Below the pieces are notes generated by a model. That model saw only the letters and a program-made list of their open reading frames with translations. It had not been told where the DNA came from and searched no databases. A stretch of DNA of 12,727 bases. Origin: Methanoculleus sp. UBA77. GTDB lineage: Archaea; Halobacteriota; Methanomicrobia; Methanomicrobiales; Methanoculleaceae. This document shows, piece after piece, positions 1 through 6,989 of this stretch. The stretch is taken from contig DALN01000152.1 in the NCBI GenBank assembly GCA_002499455.1, forward strand, positions 1,793 to 14,519, in the 5' to 3' direction. The position numbers and the translations under genes are program-made. Every line of letters begins with the position of its first letter. Position 1 is the stretch's first letter.

Positions 1-474
1 AAGATCGTCGGTTCATCGATGCTCGAACAGGTCCTCCTCCGGAGGAAGCGGGACATGATGGTGAAGGGGTTCGTCGTCCTGCTCATCCCGATGCACGGGG
101 CGATGATCGGGATCTTCGTCTTCCTCTTTGAGATCCTCCTCTCCATGTCAAACGCCATACAGGAGGTGATGGCGCACTTCGATGAGACCTCGGCAGCACT
201 CTCGGGAAGTACGTCCACGATCGGCGGCGGCATGGCGACATCCTTGAACATCTTCGTAGACTTCCCCGAAGATACGATGCGGGCCTATGTCGTGACGATC
301 CTCTTAATGCTCACCGTTGCAAACATGCTTGCAGGAAAGATCGTTATGGGCGGCGACCGGTACATCTACTACTTCTTTGCAAGCCTGCTCGCTGCCGTTA
401 CCGGTGTCATCTACATTGTAGCGCCGATCATGGTGAAGGCGTTCTTTACCATACCGGCATTTGTGGGGGTGTAA
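1..474 (+). CDS. flaJ: Archaellum assembly membrane platform protein FlaJ/ArlJ, C-terminal part
   Basis: Partial gene: the reading frame is open from base 1 and ends at TAA 472-474, so only about 157 C-terminal residues are visible. FlaJ is the polytopic membrane platform on which the FlaI ATPase drives archaellin assembly and rotation (family knowledge; type II secretion F fold). The sequence shows a basic cytoplasmic stretch (LRRKRDMMVKG) followed by three strongly hydrophobic segments, starting near GFVVLLIPMHG, AYVVTILLMLT and YIYYFFASLLAA, the usual layout of the FlaJ C-terminus. The first ATG, at 19, is internal and not the true start. The next gene begins one base after the stop, and a chemotaxis cluster with the archaea-specific CheF follows, which supports the archaellum assignment. 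A general T2SSF protein of a pilus system is the alternative, less likely given CheF. Confidence 0.8.
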   Translation, partial: KIVGSSMLEQVLLRRKRDMMVKGFVVLLIPMHGAMIGIFVFLFEILLSMSNAIQEVMAHFDETSAALSGSTSTIGGGMATSLNIFVDFPEDTMRAYVVTILLMLTVANMLAGKIVMGGDRYIYYFFASLLAAVTGVIYIVAPIMVKAFFTIPAFVGV

Positions 475-475
475 C

Positions 476-1597
476 ATGAGAGAACAACTACGACGTCCGC
501 TGTTGTTTCTGATCACCGTCGGGACAGGCTCCCTGATCATCGTCTTCGATGCCCCGGTCGAGGTCATCGTCGCAGGCACCGTGCTCGCGGGGTTCGCCGC
601 GCTCGTCATCACCGGAGCCCTCAACCTTGCGGAACTCAGGCCGTCGCGGCTGCGTGCCGCCCTCGCCGAGCGGAGAACGAGAAAAAAGACTCAAAAACCC
701 GCCGGAGCTGAACAGCCTGAGGCCGCGGCGGCAAAGCCGTCCCTGGTCCGGAGACTCGCATCCACGGAGATCGACCTCTCCGGCATGCTCGGGACCCTCG
801 CCGCCTCGGTCCGGGAGACGATCGCGCATGCCCGCGCCCCCGAACATGAGAAGAAGGGCAGGATCGAGACGCTCGATGCCATGCTCGATCAGGCGGTCGA
901 CGGCACGGTCCCTGCTCCATCGGTAGCACCGGTCTCGCCGAAGGCCGGCGGGAACGCGGCGGATCCCCTTGCCTCGCTCGCGGATCTTGACCTCGACTCG
1001 CTCGAGGCTCTCGATCTCGACGGCGACTCATCCGGACCGGGGACGGCGTTCGATCCCGGCCAGCTCACCCTCCTCTCCGGGGAAGAGGCGGATGCCGTAT
1101 CGGAGATCCTCAAGGCGCACCAGAGCGACCTTGACGATCTCGAGATCCCGCCCGGGCTCACGCTCACCGGGGATGCCGCCGAACCTGCCGAAACGCTTCC
1201 GCCGATGACCGCAGACGTCCCGGAGCTGCCCGGAGGCGACGGCCTGCCGGACATGAGCGCACTGAGCGACGAACTCTCCATGCTCGACGACCTGGATCCC
1301 GGCGAGATCGAGATCGAGGGCGAAGAGGAGGAGGCCGGGACAGAAGAGCCCGACCTGGACGAGGAGACCCCTGAGGAGGCAGAAGAGGAGCCCGAAGAAG
1401 AGTTCGATATGGTCTCATTTGCGGCCGGGGGCGCACCTGACGACGACCTGATCTCCGCGCTCAAGTCCGATACCAAGAAGAAGAAGTTCGTCGAGGATAT
1501 CAGCCTGGTCCGCGATCTGAAGGGCGCGAAGTTCGCGGCAAGAGACCTTGCAGCGGAACTGGAGGATATCCTCGCGACGATGAGATCACAACGATGA
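476..1597 (+). CDS. Unrecognised two-TM membrane protein with long acidic disordered tail, archaellum-chemotaxis junction
   Basis: I do not recognise this 373-residue protein. The start at ATG 476 is chosen over an in-frame TTG at 461 because GGGGGTG (466-471 region) lies just upstream and the ATG follows the flaJ stop by one base. Residues about 8-25 and 28-51 form two hydrophobic segments joined by a very short loop; basic residues before the first (RR) and after the second (RPSRLR, ERRTRKK) predict a hairpin with both ends in the cytoplasm. Residues about 75-330 are low in complexity and very acidic, with Leu/Asp motifs (LDLDSLEALDLD at 171-182, DDLDP at 271-275) and a Glu-rich run near 277-310. 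A basic KKKK (334-337) precedes a final amphipathic helix (about 340-370). Position between flaJ and cheF suggests a role in linking or placing the archaellum and chemotaxis machinery; that is inference. Expression as a coding gene is well supported by the intact frame and tight spacing. Confidence 0.75.
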   Translation: MREQLRRPLLFLITVGTGSLIIVFDAPVEVIVAGTVLAGFAALVITGALNLAELRPSRLRAALAERRTRKKTQKPAGAEQPEAAAAKPSLVRRLASTEIDLSGMLGTLAASVRETIAHARAPEHEKKGRIETLDAMLDQAVDGTVPAPSVAPVSPKAGGNAADPLASLADLDLDSLEALDLDGDSSGPGTAFDPGQLTLLSGEEADAVSEILKAHQSDLDDLEIPPGLTLTGDAAEPAETLPPMTADVPELPGGDGLPDMSALSDELSMLDDLDPGEIEIEGEEEEAGTEEPDLDEETPEEAEEEPEEEFDMVSFAAGGAPDDDLISALKSDTKKKKFVEDISLVRDLKGAKFAARDLAAELEDILATMRSQR

Positions 1598-1640
1598 AGG
1601 TGTCATACAGGAAAAATACAAGAGAGGTGCGGAGATAGAG

Positions 1641-2447
1641 ATGAAATCGGTTCCGGTAAAGGTCGAGCACGAAGGCAGGTGGGTCGCAACGACGATGGGT
1701 ATCGGCGAGGACCGCTTCCGTATCGATGCCCCCCTTAACCGTGAGATCCCCTACAAATCCGTGGTCGACCTCGAGGAGAAGAAGAACCAGATCGTCGTCA
1801 CCGCAGGCGCGAACGGGGAGACGGTCTGCCGCATCGCCTCTGTCGAGAAGGTGCTCACGGTCTTGAAGAAGTTCATCATCACGCAGGCGAGCGCCTACCG
1901 GTTGAACGCCTTCTTCATGTCGCCGGCAATCCGGGGCGGGGTGCTCATCCAGGACGCGAAGTGGGAGAAGGGAGCGATAGCCGTCATGAAGACCGGCATC
2001 TGGTTCGTCAGCCAGGAGAACCAGGTCTGCATCCCCCTTGAGGATGTTGCCGGCATCGAACTCACGTCCCGTGAGATCCAGGAGAAAGATCTCAACGTCG
2101 TCAAGATCGATCACCTCACCGAGAACGAGGTCGTGACGAGTTTCGTCCTCTGCCCGATGACGACGCTCCAGGTCCTCTACAACTTCCTCAAAGAGGCAAC
2201 GCACGACTCCGAGGTTCACGAGGAGATTGACCCCCTGACCGGGCAGGTGGCCATGCTGGTCTACAGCGGGATGGACTCGAGCGCCATCGAGAATATGCTC
2301 AAACTCTCGCATAAGGACCTCGATGCCATCTATGAGCGGCTCCTCGAGATGGGACTTGCCGAAGTGCTCTACGTAAGAAAAGAGGTGCAACTGACCGCAA
2401 AAGGTGTCAGGTACATCTCTGACTCGGTAAAATCCCCAATAGCCTGA
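1641..2447 (+). CDS. cheF: Archaeal chemotaxis adaptor CheF
   Basis: A 268-residue soluble protein matching the archaea-specific CheF family (formerly DUF439). In haloarchaea and methanogens CheF binds phosphorylated CheY and archaellum components and so connects the bacterial-type chemotaxis pathway to the archaellum motor (family knowledge). Seen here: an N-terminal beta-rich part (VKVEHEGRWVATTM, then IPYKSVVDLEEKKNQIVV), a central part with the IRGGVLIQDAKWEKG and GIWFVSQENQVCIPLEDV stretches, and a C-terminal winged-helix-like end (SAIENMLKLSHKDLDAIYERL, ending in TAKGVRYISD). The ATG at 1641 has GAGGTG at 1624-1628 and GGAG at 1631-1634 upstream. It starts 43 nt after the preceding acidic-tail gene and is followed by a promoter-like gap before cheY, so it probably belongs to the archaellum transcript. 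Recognition is by overall sequence look and context. Confidence 0.85.
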   Translation: MKSVPVKVEHEGRWVATTMGIGEDRFRIDAPLNREIPYKSVVDLEEKKNQIVVTAGANGETVCRIASVEKVLTVLKKFIITQASAYRLNAFFMSPAIRGGVLIQDAKWEKGAIAVMKTGIWFVSQENQVCIPLEDVAGIELTSREIQEKDLNVVKIDHLTENEVVTSFVLCPMTTLQVLYNFLKEATHDSEVHEEIDPLTGQVAMLVYSGMDSSAIENMLKLSHKDLDAIYERLLEMGLAEVLYVRKEVQLTAKGVRYISDSVKSPIA

Positions 2448-2473
2448 CGACGATACTCCTTCAGGATAAGAAA

Positions 2474-2512
2474 GTGTATATAGCGTATTCTCCAAATAAA
2501 GATTGAGAGGTG
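2474..2512 (+). promoter_or_regulatory. Archaeal promoter and Shine-Dalgarno of cheY
   Basis: The 69-nt gap between cheF and cheY holds TGTATATA at 2475-2482, preceded by purine-rich GATAAGAAAG as a possible BRE, then AT-rich sequence and GAGGTG at 2507-2512, four bases before the cheY ATG. With the usual 22-27 nt from TATA to transcription start, the mRNA would begin near 2503-2506 and carry a leader of only about a dozen bases that still contains the Shine-Dalgarno. A short inverted pair CCTGA (2443-2447) and TCAGG (2461-2465) at the cheF end is too weak to call a terminator. It suggests that cheY and the genes after it can be transcribed apart from the archaellum genes. Confidence 0.55.
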
Positions 2513-2516
2513 TGCG

Positions 2517-2879
2517 ATGGGGAGAATCCTGATCGTCGATGATACAATGTTTATGAGAACGCTGCTGAAGAACATCCTCTTCTCGGGCGGGCATGATATC
2601 GTGGGTGAGGCAGCGGACGGGGCGGAGGCCGTTGCCCGATACCAGGAATTGAAGCCCGATCTCGTCACGATGGACGTTGTCATGCCGAAAGTGAACGGGA
2701 TCGAGGCGCTCAAGGCCATCAAGGCCGCCGACCCGTCAGCAAAGGTCATCATGTGCACGGCGGTCGGCCAGGAGCAGATGGTCAAACTCGCCGTCAAGAG
2801 CGGGGCGAGAGGCTATATCGTCAAACCGTTCCAGGCCCCGAAGGTCCTTGAAGAAGTCAAGAATGTTCTCAGTGCTTGA
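2517..2879 (+). CDS. cheY: Chemotaxis response regulator CheY
   Basis: A 120-residue stand-alone receiver domain, the usual CheY length. The acidic pocket is D8-D9 (ILIVDD), the phospho-acceptor is D53 (TMDVVMP), the switch Thr is T81 (IMCTA) and the conserved Lys is K103 (VKPF). CheA phosphorylates it, and in archaea CheY-P acts on the archaellum switch through CheF rather than through a FliM protein (family knowledge). The ATG at 2517 has GAGGTG four bases upstream and a TATA box about 35 bases upstream, so it is probably the first gene of the chemotaxis transcript. Its stop overlaps the possible TTG start of cheB, and the two genes are effectively contiguous. No effector domain is attached, which excludes a transcriptional regulator. 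Confidence 0.93.
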   Translation: MGRILIVDDTMFMRTLLKNILFSGGHDIVGEAADGAEAVARYQELKPDLVTMDVVMPKVNGIEALKAIKAADPSAKVIMCTAVGQEQMVKLAVKSGARGYIVKPFQAPKVLEEVKNVLSA

Positions 2880-2881
2880 CC

Positions 2882-3901
2882 ATGATACGGGTTCTGATCG
2901 TCGACGACTCGCTCTTTATCCGGACAATACTCCGGGATCTGCTCAAAGGCAGCCCGGATATCGAGGTCGTCGGGACAGCGGTCAACGGGATCGACGCCCT
3001 CGCAAAGATTGAGGAGTTAAAGCCGGACGTCATCACCCTCGATATCGAGATGCCCCGGATGGGCGGTCTTGAGGTGCTTGAAGCGCTCAAAGAGAGAGGC
3101 ACAGGGCCGAAAGTGATCGTCCTGAGCACGCTGACGTCCCGGCAGGCCGATATGACCCACCGGGCGCTCCGGCTCGGGGCCGACGACTTCATGCTCAAAC
3201 CAAGGGACGTCCCGAATGTCAGGGGCATCGAGCGGGAACTCATCCAGAAGATCAGGAACCTCGTCGCGCTCCCGGCGGTCACGAGGGCCCCTGCCGCGAA
3301 GAGGGCCGAGGCCGGTGCAGTCCTTCTGATAGGCTCCTCCGCCGGCGGTCCGCCGATGCTCGACACTCTCCTCTCCGCGCTCCCGGCGGACCTGCCTGCA
3401 GCGGTCGTCGTCACCCAGCACATGCCCGAAGGGTTCACCGCATCGCTTGCCGAGCGCCTGAACCGCGTCTCGCCCCTGCCGGTGAAAGAGACGGAGAACG
3501 GAGATATCCTGCAGACCGGTTCGGTCCTGGTCTCGAAGGCCGGTTACCATACCGTGGTCTCGGGAGTCCTTGCAGGTGCCGGGAGAACCTACGGGCGGGT
3601 CGTCCACTCGACCGCCCCTCCCCTCCACGCGGTCAGGCCGGCCGTTGATACGACCTTCACCTCCGCAGCACACGTCTTTGGTCCACGAACCGTCTCGGTG
3701 ATCCTCTCGGGGATGGGGAGCGACGGCGGCGAGGGGACGCTCGCGGTGAAGGCCGCAGGCGGGACCACGATGGTCTGTGCCGAGGAGGACTGTCTTGTCT
3801 ACGGGATGGCACGGTCCGCCCTGAGCCGGAACTGCGTCGACAGAGTTGTGCCGCTTGCAGAGCTCCCGAGGGAGCTTGCACAGGCCGTCCGCAGGCTTTG
3901 A
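2882..3901 (+). CDS. cheB: Chemotaxis protein-glutamate methylesterase/deamidase CheB
   Basis: A 339-residue CheB that removes methyl groups from receptor glutamates when phosphorylated by CheA. The N-terminal receiver has D8-D9, phospho-acceptor D54 (TLDIEMP) and K106 (LKP). After a linker of about 25 residues comes the methylesterase domain (about 146-336) with the catalytic triad visible: S153 in GSSAGGP, H180 in TQHMPEG and D281 in LSGMGSDGGEG. I chose ATG 2882, which gives the canonical MIRVLIVDD start, over an in-frame TTG at 2876 that overlaps the cheY stop (TGA 2877-2879). There is no clear Shine-Dalgarno, so translation probably depends on ribosomes finishing cheY. CheA follows after 11 nt. 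All catalytic residues are intact and the length is normal for the family. Confidence 0.93.
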   Translation: MIRVLIVDDSLFIRTILRDLLKGSPDIEVVGTAVNGIDALAKIEELKPDVITLDIEMPRMGGLEVLEALKERGTGPKVIVLSTLTSRQADMTHRALRLGADDFMLKPRDVPNVRGIERELIQKIRNLVALPAVTRAPAAKRAEAGAVLLIGSSAGGPPMLDTLLSALPADLPAAVVVTQHMPEGFTASLAERLNRVSPLPVKETENGDILQTGSVLVSKAGYHTVVSGVLAGAGRTYGRVVHSTAPPLHAVRPAVDTTFTSAAHVFGPRTVSVILSGMGSDGGEGTLAVKAAGGTTMVCAEEDCLVYGMARSALSRNCVDRVVPLAELPRELAQAVRRL

Positions 3902-3912
3902 GGTGAAGATCC

Positions 3913-5859
3913 ATGTTTGATGAAGAGGTATACCGGAAACTGTTCGTTGAAGAGTCGCGGGAGAACCACGAGAACATCGTGAACAACCTCCTTGCTCTTG
4001 AGAGCGGGGAGGACCAGCAGGCCGCCATCGACGAGATCTTCCGGTCCGCGCATACCCTCAAGGGCATGTCCGCATCGATGGGCTTCGATGCGATGGAGCA
4101 CCTCTGCCACTCGATGGAGGACGTCTTCTCGCTCGTCCGCAACGGCCAGCGCGAGGTTACCGCAGCCCTCACCGATCTTCTGCTCACCTGCACCGACGTG
4201 ATCGAAGAGATGCTCGATGCCATCGAGGCAGGAGAGACCCCGTCCGACGAACGGTCGGGCAGCCTGGTGCAGGAACTCCGGGCGTTTGCGGAGGAGGGGA
4301 ATCCGGACGAACCGAGCGCCCCGGCGGAGGAGAAACCCGCCGTGCCGCCTGCAGAGGCCGGCGGCCGGCCGGTCTACAGGCTCTCGGTCGCCGTCGACCC
4401 GGCCTGCACCATGAAAGACGTCCGGGCCATGCTGCTCCTGCAGAACCTGGAAGAGTTCGGGGCGATCCTCTCGACGACCCCCTCGCGGGACCTCATCGAG
4501 GACGGGAAGTTCGACGGCACGTTCGAGATCCTGATCGAGAGCGAGGCAGGAGAGGATGCGCTCAGGACCGTCGCCTCCGGCCCCGAGATCTCCCTGCTGG
4601 CTCTCGCCCCGTCATCGTCGCTGGAGACAGCAGCGGCGGTGGAGGCGGCCCCCGTGCCCGAACCGGCTCCGGTGCGGGAGCCCGAACCCCCGCAGGTGCA
4701 GCGGGCGGCAAGGGCCGAGAAGAACCGCGAGATCAAGAACATCCGCGTCGACATCCAGCGGCTCGACCGGATGATGAACCTGGTTGAAGATCTGGTCATC
4801 AATCGCGGACGGCTCGAGCTGATCGCAAAGAAGCACGGCATCAAGGAGTTCGACGAGGCGCTGAACATGGTCGGCCGCTCGGTCTCCGACCTCCAGAACC
4901 TCATGATGGGAATCCGGATGATGCCGCTCGAGCGGATCTTCAACCGCCTCCCCCGGGTCGTGCGGGACGTCGCAAACCACGACTGCAAAGAGGTCGAACT
5001 CACCATCGAGGGCGGCGAGACCGAACTCGACCGGAGCATGATGGACGGCCTCTCCGACCCGCTCCTGCACATCATCCGGAACGCCGTGAACCACGGCATC
5101 GAGACGCCGGAGATCCGCGAAGCTGCCGGCAAACCGCGGAAGGGAACGCTCAGGCTTAGCGCGCGGCGGGACAAGGACAACGTCATCATCGAGATCGAGG
5201 ACGACGGTGCCGGCATCGATCCCGAGAAACTCCGGCGGAAGGCTGTCGAGAAGGGCCTCATGACGGCCGAGACGGCGGCTGCAGCGACGAGAGACGACCT
5301 CATCAACCTCCTCTTCGAGCCCGGGTTCAGCACCGCCGAGACGATCACCGATATCAGCGGCAGGGGCGTCGGTCTCGATGTGGTCAAGAAGACGATCGAG
5401 TCGCTCAAGGGGACGATCAAGGTCGAGACCCGGATCGGTGCAGGGACAAAGTTCGAGCTCGTGCTGCCCCCGACGATGGCGATCATCGACGTCATGATGG
5501 TGCATATCAACGGTATGCGGTGCGCGATTCCGATCAGCAACGTCGTCGAGGTGGCGCAGACGAGAGCCGAGGCGGTCCACCGGATCGGGAACAGCGAGGC
5601 GATCCTGCTCAGGGACCAGATCCTCCCCATGCACCGCCTCGAGGATATGTTTGGCCGGGCACCGAAGAGCGACACGCTGGTTGTGCTGCAGAATAACGGT
5701 AAACGCTGCTGTATCGTCGTCGACACCGTTGACGGCCAGCAGGAGGTGGTGGTGAAACCGCTCTCCCGGCTTGCCGGGAACTGCCGCGGGATCAGCGGGA
5801 TCACCATCCCCGGTGACGGCGACGTTGTGCCGGTACTCGACGTAAATACAATGATTTAG
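3913..5859 (+). CDS. cheA: Chemotaxis histidine kinase CheA
   Basis: A 648-residue CheA, the central kinase that takes receptor signals through CheW and phosphorylates CheY and CheB. Domains in order: Hpt/P1 (about 1-125) with phospho-His H47 in RSAHTLKG; acidic linker; a P2-like regulator-binding domain (about 154-232); Pro/Ala/Glu-rich linker (235-268); P3 dimerisation helices (about 276-345, VDIQRLDRMMNLVEDLV); HATPase P4 with N-box N390 and N393 (HIIRNAVNHG), G1 box DDGAGID (430-436), F-box region near FEPGFST and G2 box GRGVGLD (483-489); and a CheW-like P5 domain (about 523-645). The Shine-Dalgarno GAGGTGA (3900-3906) overlaps the cheB stop and sits six bases before the ATG. All kinase motifs are intact, so it should be active. 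CheC starts 12 nt downstream. Confidence 0.95.
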   Translation: MFDEEVYRKLFVEESRENHENIVNNLLALESGEDQQAAIDEIFRSAHTLKGMSASMGFDAMEHLCHSMEDVFSLVRNGQREVTAALTDLLLTCTDVIEEMLDAIEAGETPSDERSGSLVQELRAFAEEGNPDEPSAPAEEKPAVPPAEAGGRPVYRLSVAVDPACTMKDVRAMLLLQNLEEFGAILSTTPSRDLIEDGKFDGTFEILIESEAGEDALRTVASGPEISLLALAPSSSLETAAAVEAAPVPEPAPVREPEPPQVQRAARAEKNREIKNIRVDIQRLDRMMNLVEDLVINRGRLELIAKKHGIKEFDEALNMVGRSVSDLQNLMMGIRMMPLERIFNRLPRVVRDVANHDCKEVELTIEGGETELDRSMMDGLSDPLLHIIRNAVNHGIETPEIREAAGKPRKGTLRLSARRDKDNVIIEIEDDGAGIDPEKLRRKAVEKGLMTAETAAAATRDDLINLLFEPGFSTAETITDISGRGVGLDVVKKTIESLKGTIKVETRIGAGTKFELVLPPTMAIIDVMMVHINGMRCAIPISNVVEVAQTRAEAVHRIGNSEAILLRDQILPMHRLEDMFGRAPKSDTLVVLQNNGKRCCIVVDTVDGQQEVVVKPLSRLAGNCRGISGITIPGDGDVVPVLDVNTMI

Positions 5860-5871
5860 GTGAGATACGCC

Positions 5872-6486
5872 ATGGAACTGGATCCGATTCAGATAGACGC
5901 GCTCGCGGAGTTTGGCAACATCGGCGCAGCGCACGCAGCAACATCCCTATCACAGATGCTGATGAGCCCGATCGAGATGACGGTGCCGGAAGTACAGGCC
6001 GTCGATATCGCCGAGATGCACAACTATATCGGCAGCGAGATATCGGCCATGGTCGTCTTCCAGATTCAGGGGGAGGTGGCCGACGGAGGGTATATCGTCG
6101 TCAGCATGCCGCGTGAGACCGTCATCCAGCTGACGAACCTGATGCTCGGGACGACCGATCCTGACCGCGAGATCAACGAGATGGACCAGAGCGCCGCTAT
6201 CGAGATCGGGAACATCATGATATCGGCGTTCCTCGATGCGACCGCCGAGCTGCTGGGTATCGTCATGCTGCCGTCTCCCCCGGCGCTGGCCATCGATATG
6301 GCACATGCAGCCTTCGAGTCCATCGTCGCGCAGCTGGCCTACGACGTGAACGACGTCCTGATCTTCAACACCGAACTCACGAGCGAGGCACCGCCGGTCT
6401 ACGGGTCCATCTACATGCTCCCGAACGCCGACCTCATGCAGCAGCTCTTCCTCATGCTGAAGAGGCTGATGGAGCCGCTCGCATAG
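5872..6486 (+). CDS. cheC: CheY-P phosphatase CheC with two active sites
   Basis: A 204-residue CheC/CheX/FliY-family phosphatase that dephosphorylates CheY-P and acts with CheD. Two copies of the phosphatase signature are present: D9-x3-E13-x2-N16 (DALAEFGN) with P39 further on, and S107-x3-E111-x2-N114 (SAAIEIGN). Having both sites intact matches classical CheC. I chose ATG 5872 over an in-frame GTG at 5860 because AGGTGA (5858-5863), which overlaps the cheA stop TAG, is then a well-placed Shine-Dalgarno eight bases upstream; the GTG lies inside that site. The C-terminus (MLPNADLMQQLF) is normal for the family. It lies between cheA and cheD, the expected partner. Confidence 0.92.
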   Translation: MELDPIQIDALAEFGNIGAAHAATSLSQMLMSPIEMTVPEVQAVDIAEMHNYIGSEISAMVVFQIQGEVADGGYIVVSMPRETVIQLTNLMLGTTDPDREINEMDQSAAIEIGNIMISAFLDATAELLGIVMLPSPPALAIDMAHAAFESIVAQLAYDVNDVLIFNTELTSEAPPVYGSIYMLPNADLMQQLFLMLKRLMEPLA

Positions 6487-6503
6487 ATGGTCTCCGGGAT
6501 ACC

Positions 6504-6989
6504 ATGAACAGGTTTTTCGGAGAGGAGACAGCCGTAATCATCGGGCTCGGAGAGCACCGGGTCGGGACATACCCGATGGGGACGATCGGGCTCGGGTCCT
6601 GCGTCGCGCTCATCCTGCATGACCAGCGCCGCTCCCTCGCGGGGCTCGCCCACATCATGCTGCCTGAGAGCAGGGGGAACACCGACCGTCCCGGTAAGTT
6701 TGCAGATACCGCGACGAGCGTTCTTCTCGAGGAGATGGCAAAACTCGGCAGCACCCGGCTCTCGATCACCGCAATCATCGTCGGAGGCGCGAGCATGTTC
6801 GAGTACTCGGCGAACTCCCTGAATATCGGGGAGAGGAATACTGCAACAGTAAAGGAACTGCTGCGCACGCACGGTATCAGGATCGAGTACGAAGAGACCG
6901 GGGGGAAGATCGGGCGATCGGTCTACTACTGGCCGGAGAAGGGTCGGCTCATCGTCAAGAGGGCGGACGGGACATGCACCGAGGTCTGA
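6504..6989 (+). CDS. cheD: Chemoreceptor glutamine deamidase CheD
   Basis: A 161-residue CheD, which deamidates receptor glutamines and is controlled by binding to CheC, linking CheY-P level to receptor adaptation (family knowledge from Thermotoga and Bacillus). The catalytic residues are visible: C33 in GLGSCVAL, H50 in AGLAHIMLP and T27 upstream of the Cys. The GGASMF motif follows near residues 94-99. No good Shine-Dalgarno precedes ATG 6504. A six-codon reading frame (ATG 6487-6489 to TGA 6505-6507) starts right after the cheC stop and ends overlapping the cheD ATG, which may pass ribosomes on. The 3' end overlaps the propeller gene by 16 nt, so cheD is transcribed with both neighbours. 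The start is the most conserved choice in this frame but is not proved. Confidence 0.92.
   Translation: MNRFFGEETAVIIGLGEHRVGTYPMGTIGLGSCVALILHDQRRSLAGLAHIMLPESRGNTDRPGKFADTATSVLLEEMAKLGSTRLSITAIIVGGASMFEYSANSLNIGERNTATVKELLRTHGIRIEYEETGGKIGRSVYYWPEKGRLIVKRADGTCTEV

Noticed and set aside
461..475. TTG start at 461 for the acidic-tail protein
   Set aside because: It would overlap flaJ and begin inside the Shine-Dalgarno of the better ATG at 476.
1500..2594. Antisense frame of 364 residues across the cheF region
   Set aside because: It covers cheF, its promoter gap and the start of cheY, all well supported on the + strand; it has no ribosome binding site or recognisable domain.
2876..2881. 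TTG start at 2876 for cheB
   Set aside because: ATG 2882 gives the normal receiver-domain N-terminus and avoids overlap with the cheY stop.
4374..5934. Long antisense frames of 477 and 440 residues opposite cheA
   Set aside because: cheA on the + strand has every kinase motif intact; in GC-rich DNA the opposite frames stay open because of codon bias. Their translations are compositionally odd (Ser/Arg-rich or Asp/His-rich) and match nothing known.
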